The notes beneath the pieces were generated by a model, which had not been told where the DNA came from, made no database searches, and saw nothing but the letters and a program-made list of their open reading frames with translations. Positions 60,575-64,000 of a stretch of 64,000 nt of DNA are shown here, in pieces (position 1 is the stretch's first letter; every line of letters starts with the position of its first letter). This DNA comes from Candidatus Gastranaerophilales bacterium. Lineage in GTDB: Bacteria > Cyanobacteriota > Vampirovibrionia > Gastranaerophilales > JAILCC01. The position numbers and the translations under genes are program-made. Where the stretch lies: contig JAQVHS010000003.1 of the NCBI GenBank assembly GCA_028696075.1, positions 1-64,000 on the forward strand. Reading direction: 5' to 3'.

Positions 60575-61852
60575 ATGGATTATAAAAAACATTTTAAAAA
60601 AATTAATGCTGAAAAGCAAATAAAAAAACTATCAAAAAAATATGCTGACAAAAAAATAGTAATTTATGGTGCCGGGTTGTATTTTAGCGAGTTACAAAAA
60701 CACTGCGACTTGTCTGCGCTAAATATTATAGCGCTGTGTGACAGAAAATTTAGTAATAAAGGTATCCAAGACTCCACGTATAAGACAATTTCACCAAAAG
60801 AATTATACAATTTTGATTGTGATATTATTCTTACGGCTGTATTAGAAAGCGAAACAATTATAGATCACCTGAGATATGTCATCCTTGCAGGCGGTTCTAA
60901 CTATAATATAGAAATTATTCCTATATTAAAAAATTCTTTTTGGTCAAATTTACTTAGCTCCTTAACTAAAAAACATGAAAATAAAGAAAAAAAACTTTTT
61001 GAAATGTATCAGACTAATACTCTACAGCTAAAATTTTTACAAAGCATAATACAACCCGAGTACTTAAAGCCCGCAGGCGGTGAGATTAGAGAATTTCAAC
61101 TTAAAACTTTTAAATTTTGTCATAATATGCTAAAAGATTTTGAACAAAATGATATAAAATATTTTCTAACTTGCGGTTCTTTACTGGGCGCTATAAGGCA
61201 TAGAGGTTTTGTTCCATGGGATGATGATTTTGACATAGGAATGATGCGAGAAGATTATGAAAAAACAAAACTTTTCTGCGAAAAGAATTTTATTAAGATG
61301 GATTTAAGTACAGTTAGTATTAAAGATAAAAATTTATATCCTCTTTGGCAAAAATATTTCAAAGAATACCCAAAACAAATTATATATTCCATAGATCAAC
61401 ATCATATCCAAATTTTCAGAGGAAAATCTATTGAAAATTATGAAAATATAGATATATTTTGCCATGATTATTATGCAGAGGATTATTACGAAAAAGAACA
61501 CTCAAATTATTTGCAAAAAATTAACAGAGATACACAAATTTTGGAAAATTATCAACTGATGTATGATTTCTTGCAAAAAGAAATGAAAAATAATCCTGAT
61601 ATTGTTCAGTCAAGCAATAAAATATACTACAGTATAGACGACTGGCTTTCTTATTTTTTCCCTATGAGAGGATTTTTCACCAAAGACATGATTTTTCCCC
61701 TTAAGCAGCTTGAGTTCGAAGGCGAACTGCTTTATGTGCCTAATGATTACCATGCGTATATGAGTCTTCAATATCCGAATTATATGGAGATGCCTGAAGA
61801 TATGAGGTTTTTGGTTCATAAACTCAACAGAAAAAAATATATTAAAAATTAA
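60575..61852 (+). CDS. LicD-family protein with N-terminal Rossmann-like domain
   Basis: The 425-residue protein has an N-terminal domain as in the 134-residue neighbour (about 1-140) and a LicD part with YFLTCGSLLGAIRHRGFVPW followed by DDDFDIGMMREDYEKTK (about 196-228), the family DDDxD metal-binding signature. LicD proteins transfer phosphorylcholine or related groups to cell-surface glycans. Its C-terminal end is convergent with the membrane protein gene, two bases apart. Confidence 0.85.
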   Translation: MDYKKHFKKINAEKQIKKLSKKYADKKIVIYGAGLYFSELQKHCDLSALNIIALCDRKFSNKGIQDSTYKTISPKELYNFDCDIILTAVLESETIIDHLRYVILAGGSNYNIEIIPILKNSFWSNLLSSLTKKHENKEKKLFEMYQTNTLQLKFLQSIIQPEYLKPAGGEIREFQLKTFKFCHNMLKDFEQNDIKYFLTCGSLLGAIRHRGFVPWDDDFDIGMMREDYEKTKLFCEKNFIKMDLSTVSIKDKNLYPLWQKYFKEYPKQIIYSIDQHHIQIFRGKSIENYENIDIFCHDYYAEDYYEKEHSNYLQKINRDTQILENYQLMYDFLQKEMKNNPDIVQSSNKIYYSIDDWLSYFFPMRGFFTKDMIFPLKQLEFEGELLYVPNDYHAYMSLQYPNYMEMPEDMRFLVHKLNRKKYIKN

Positions 61853-61854
61853 TT

Positions 61855-62418
61855 CTATTTCCGCAGGGTGTTTTTCACCCCCAAAGAAGTGCTGTAGATT
61901 GTTATTAAAGATACACCCGTAAATACCAAACTTACACCGACCAATATACCTAAAACCCAAAGTGAAGATTCAGGCAGTGCAGCGATTATGTATACTCCCA
62001 GCCCCAGCTGTATCGCGGCTGCAAAGAAGTTTACCCACCAGTATTTAAAGATGTTTTTGACTTGAATAGCGAAAGAAAAAGAGCTTGCACTCTCCAGTAT
62101 AAAATATAACGCCACCATAATTGTCAGCAGCATTAAATTCAACGCAGGGTGCATAAATAAGTAGCTGCCTATAACTATGGCAAGTATCCCTATCCCCATA
62201 TCAAGAAAAACATGGTGCAGGTATTTAAAAGAGGCTACGGCGTTCACAAACTTCGCTATACCCAGGATTATAAAAATTACACTGATTAGCATAGACAATG
62301 CCAAAGTGCTGAAAACCGGCAATACCAAATCTAATATCCCCAACAATAAAAATAAAATACCTTCAATTAAAATAAAAGTTAAAACTTTTTCGCTGAAATT
62401 TTCTATTATGTTATTCAT
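61855..62418 (-). CDS. DUF308/HdeD-like membrane protein
   Basis: The 187-residue protein has six predicted membrane helices in three pairs, for example LIEGILFLLLGILDLVLPV, LALSMLISVIFIILGIAKF and LLTIMVALYFILESASSFSF, the HdeD/DUF308 layout. Function in acid resistance is known only for some. The reading frame ends two bases from licD. Confidence 0.85.
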   Translation of the reverse strand: MNNIIENFSEKVLTFILIEGILFLLLGILDLVLPVFSTLALSMLISVIFIILGIAKFVNAVASFKYLHHVFLDMGIGILAIVIGSYLFMHPALNLMLLTIMVALYFILESASSFSFAIQVKNIFKYWWVNFFAAAIQLGLGVYIIAALPESSLWVLGILVGVSLVFTGVSLITIYSTSLGVKNTLRK

Positions 62419-62517
62419 ATTTTCTCCTTTTGTTCTCTTATTGATTTTAAGCGCTTATAAAATATATGGGTATATCCTCTAAGATAGGAACAAAAGAGCA
62501 GTTAATACAAAAGAAAA

Positions 62518-62546
62518 TTGACAAAAATTGAAAAATACGCTAATTT
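62518..62546 (+). promoter_or_regulatory. Sigma-70 promoter of the first bacteriohemerythrin
   Basis: A perfect TTGACA (62518-62523), 17-base spacer and TAATTT (62541-62546) lie 34 bases before the ATG. It resembles the promoter of the second hemerythrin gene. Confidence 0.7.
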
Positions 62547-62580
62547 ATTACTCTGTACAGGTAATTGAGGTAGTAACCGC

Positions 62581-62988
62581 ATGATACAATGGAGTGAAAG
62601 ACTTAAATTAGGTATAGATATTTTAGATGAACAGCACAAAGAACTTTTTGTTGTAACAAACAGGTTGCTTGAAGCATTTAAAAAAAATAACGCCCAAGAC
62701 CAAGCTTATGAAGCAATTTGTTTTCTTGAAGAATATGTAATCAAGCATTTTAGAGCGGAAGAATTTTATTTCAGCAAATTGCCGTATCCTGATAAAGATA
62801 ACCATATCAGGCTGCACAAAGAATTTCAAAGAAAGATTGAAGATTTTAAAAACAGGCACTTTAAAACAGGTATTACGCCTGTGGCAGCAAAAGAAATTTC
62901 CTCATATCTTTTGGATTGGTGGGTTTATCACATTGAAAATGTTGACAGAAAATACGCTGACCTTCAAGCCAGAATTCGTTATCGCTAA
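62581..62988 (+). CDS. Bacteriohemerythrin, first copy
   Basis: The 135-residue protein has the diiron-binding pattern of bacteriohemerythrins: IDILDEQHKELF (His19), EEYVIKHFRAEEFYF, HIRLHKEFQRK, and HIENVDRKYADL near the C-terminus. It binds oxygen or related small molecules through a non-heme diiron centre. A near-identical paralog follows 77 bases later. It carries no extra signalling domain. Confidence 0.92.
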   Translation: MIQWSERLKLGIDILDEQHKELFVVTNRLLEAFKKNNAQDQAYEAICFLEEYVIKHFRAEEFYFSKLPYPDKDNHIRLHKEFQRKIEDFKNRHFKTGITPVAAKEISSYLLDWWVYHIENVDRKYADLQARIRYR

Positions 62989-63002
62989 TTGTTAATTACT
63001 GT

Positions 63003-63031
63003 TTGACAAAATCTTCAAAATAAGATAACTT
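63003..63031 (+). promoter_or_regulatory. Sigma-70 promoter of the second bacteriohemerythrin
   Basis: A perfect TTGACA (63003-63008), 17-base spacer and TAACTT (63026-63031), placed as the promoter of the first copy, so both genes are separately promoted. Confidence 0.7.
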
Positions 63032-63064
63032 ATTGCTTTAGTGTATTAGACGGTTGAGGGAATT

Positions 63065-63466
63065 ATGCTTCAGTGGAATAACAGGCTTAAATTAGGCATA
63101 GATATGATAGATGAGCAGCATAAGCAGATTTTTGTTGTAACGAATAACCTGCTTGACGCTTTTAAGCGAGGAAGCGGGCAAGATCAGGCTTATGATGCTA
63201 TTTGTTTCCTTGAAGAGTATGTTAAAAAGCACTTTCAGGCGGAAGAATTTTATTTCGGCAAATTAAACTACCCCGAAAAAGAATATCATATTAGGTTGCA
63301 CAGAGCATTTGAAGCTAAGCTGGGCGAGCTTAAAGATAAACACAGAAAAATGGGTATTACAAGAGCGGCAGCAAAAGAAATTTCTGACTTTTTAGTTAAC
63401 TGGTGGGTTTCTCATATTCAAAACGTTGACAGAAGGTATGCTGATTTAAATGCAAGAGTTCGCTAG
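63065..63466 (+). CDS. Bacteriohemerythrin, second copy
   Basis: The 133-residue paralog of the previous gene shares its pattern (IDMIDEQHKQIFVV, VKKHFQAEEFYFG, HIRLHRAFEAK, HIQNVDRRYADL). All iron-ligand positions are kept. The two proteins are similar along their whole length, so this is a tandem duplication. The ATG follows GAGGG. Confidence 0.92.
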   Translation: MLQWNNRLKLGIDMIDEQHKQIFVVTNNLLDAFKRGSGQDQAYDAICFLEEYVKKHFQAEEFYFGKLNYPEKEYHIRLHRAFEAKLGELKDKHRKMGITRAAAKEISDFLVNWWVSHIQNVDRRYADLNARVR

Positions 63467-63565
63467 TTCATTTGTAAATATTTATTAAACACTAATATTA
63501 TATTTGTATGTTTTATTGACCTGCTTGTGTTAGTATTTAAACATAAACTAACCAGGGGAGTAAGC

Positions 63566-63769
63566 ATGAGAACGTTTATCTTTTTGCTTGGAATTTTGAT
63601 GTTATTAACCGGTTTTGGAATGTTTGTTTTTGAATCCAATGCACAAAACGTACCTGTTATTGAAAACAGGTCGGGATGTTGCTCGCACCATGGCGGAGTA
63701 TGCGGCTGTTTTAAAGGCAGAGCTCAGTGCTGCGACGGTACACTTAGTCCTAGTTGTGGATGTGATTAA
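63566..63769 (+). CDS. Small membrane-anchored cysteine-rich protein
   Basis: The start is ATG 63566 with GGGGAG upstream. The 67-residue protein has one N-terminal membrane helix (about 3-22, FLLGILMLLTGFGMFVF) and a C-terminal region with CCSHHGGVCGC, QCCDGTLSPSCGC: nine or so cysteines in pairs. The CCSHHGG...CCDG pattern occurs in small proteins of many bacteria without a known role. Metal binding or disulfides outside the membrane are plausible. Confidence 0.75.
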   Translation: MRTFIFLLGILMLLTGFGMFVFESNAQNVPVIENRSGCCSHHGGVCGCFKGRAQCCDGTLSPSCGCD

Positions 63770-63777
63770 TGTTAGTT

Positions 63778-64000
63778 TTATATAAACAAGTTTGAGCCGG
63801 CGCCAATGCTTTTTGATACGTATTTAGCCACGCCGCCGATTTCTACACCATCTATAAGTTCTTCCCGTTTAATACCCATTACGTCCATAGACATATTGCA
63901 GGCAATGAACTTGACCCCTGATTGTTGAGCTTGTTCTATAAGTTCATTTAATGTTGAGATGTTTTTATTTTTCATAACCCATTTCATCATAATTGAACCG
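63778..64000 (-). CDS. DsrE/DsrF-family protein, 5' end outside window
   Basis: The frame is open to the window edge, with an in-frame GSI before MMKWVMKNK, so the N-terminus is missing. The visible residues (STLNELIEQAQQSGVKFIACNMSMDVMGIKREELIDGVE, then GGVAKYVSKS) match the end of DsrE/DsrF/DrsH-like proteins, including the conserved Cys in FIACNMSMDVMG. Members act in sulfur transfer or redox. It is divergent in role from its neighbours. Confidence 0.85.
   Translation of the reverse strand, partial: GSIMMKWVMKNKNISTLNELIEQAQQSGVKFIACNMSMDVMGIKREELIDGVEIGGVAKYVSKSIGAGSNLFI

Overview
The window is AT-rich chromosomal DNA from a bacterium with a diderm (outer-membrane) envelope, and the best fit is an uncultured member of the cyanobacterial sister lineage Vampirovibrionia/Melainabacteria, probably a gut Gastranaerophilales. 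This assignment is an inference. It rests on a Ycf23/DUF561 protein (otherwise typical of cyanobacteria and plastids), a cyanobacterial-style DUF151 nuclease and lipid A/LPS genes (lpxK, kdsB, an hldE-type adenylyltransferase) beside an SLH-domain envelope protein. A family of small lineage-specific proteins with odd N-termini also fits. No photosynthesis gene is present. No tRNA, rRNA, CRISPR array, integrase-flanked island or transposase was recognised. Layout: 1-3.9 kb holds the end of a division and cell-wall (dcw) cluster read leftward, murC-murB-ddl-ftsQ, with ftsQ cut by the window edge. 4.2-9 kb reads rightward: a Xer recombinase, a PQQ-propeller lipoprotein, kdsB, rpsU, a lipoprotein, lpxK and a zinc-ribbon protein. 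9.4-14.5 kb holds the DUF151 nuclease, a DUF1858 protein, a long coiled-coil protein of unknown role, ribosomal protein S1 and two lineage-specific proteins. 14.9-18.8 kb is yidC-mnmE and a CorC/HlyC-type membrane protein. 18.9-24.3 kb reads leftward: tdk, a Cys-rich protein, a 766-residue TonB-like hybrid, pgi, a thioesterase and the SRP RNA. 24.4-29.9 kb mixes a helical-repeat protein, a porin, coaE, ribD, an HNH protein and a sigma factor. 30-43 kb is a mostly rightward housekeeping run: ycf23, ftsE-ftsX, mfd, a PrsA/SurA-like foldase, an hldE-like gene, asnS, a ClpX-type zinc finger, a HEAT-like protein, ruvX, DUF1292 and an SLH protein. 43.2-51.5 kb reads leftward: a radical SAM/SPASM enzyme, a phosphomevalonate-kinase-like P-loop kinase, a DUF262 (GmrSD-type) protein, a DEAD-box helicase, FixX/FixC-like electron-transfer proteins, a CheR-like methyltransferase and a beta-carbonic anhydrase. 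51.7-64 kb is the most accessory part. It holds an RTX-like beta-roll protein built of 18-residue coils and a glycan locus (FkbM methyltransferase, GT2, CDP-glycerol glycerophosphotransferase-like, LicD-like) suggestive of a phosphodiester-linked surface polymer. It ends with two tandem bacteriohemerythrins with duplicated promoters and a DsrE-family protein cut by the window edge. How the genes work together: much of the window serves the envelope, through peptidoglycan precursors and division (murC/B, ddl, ftsQ, ftsEX), lipid A/LPS, membrane insertion and folding (yidC, PrsA-like) and surface glycan and surface proteins. The most unusual signals are three. First, a short N-terminal motif (hydrophobic-x-Phe-x-Gly) recurs on otherwise unrelated, individually placed genes. 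Second, a compact three-gene set combines DUF262, a P-loop kinase and a radical SAM enzyme. Third, a stand-alone Rossmann-like domain recurs in the glycan locus. All three need database comparison before any is called new.
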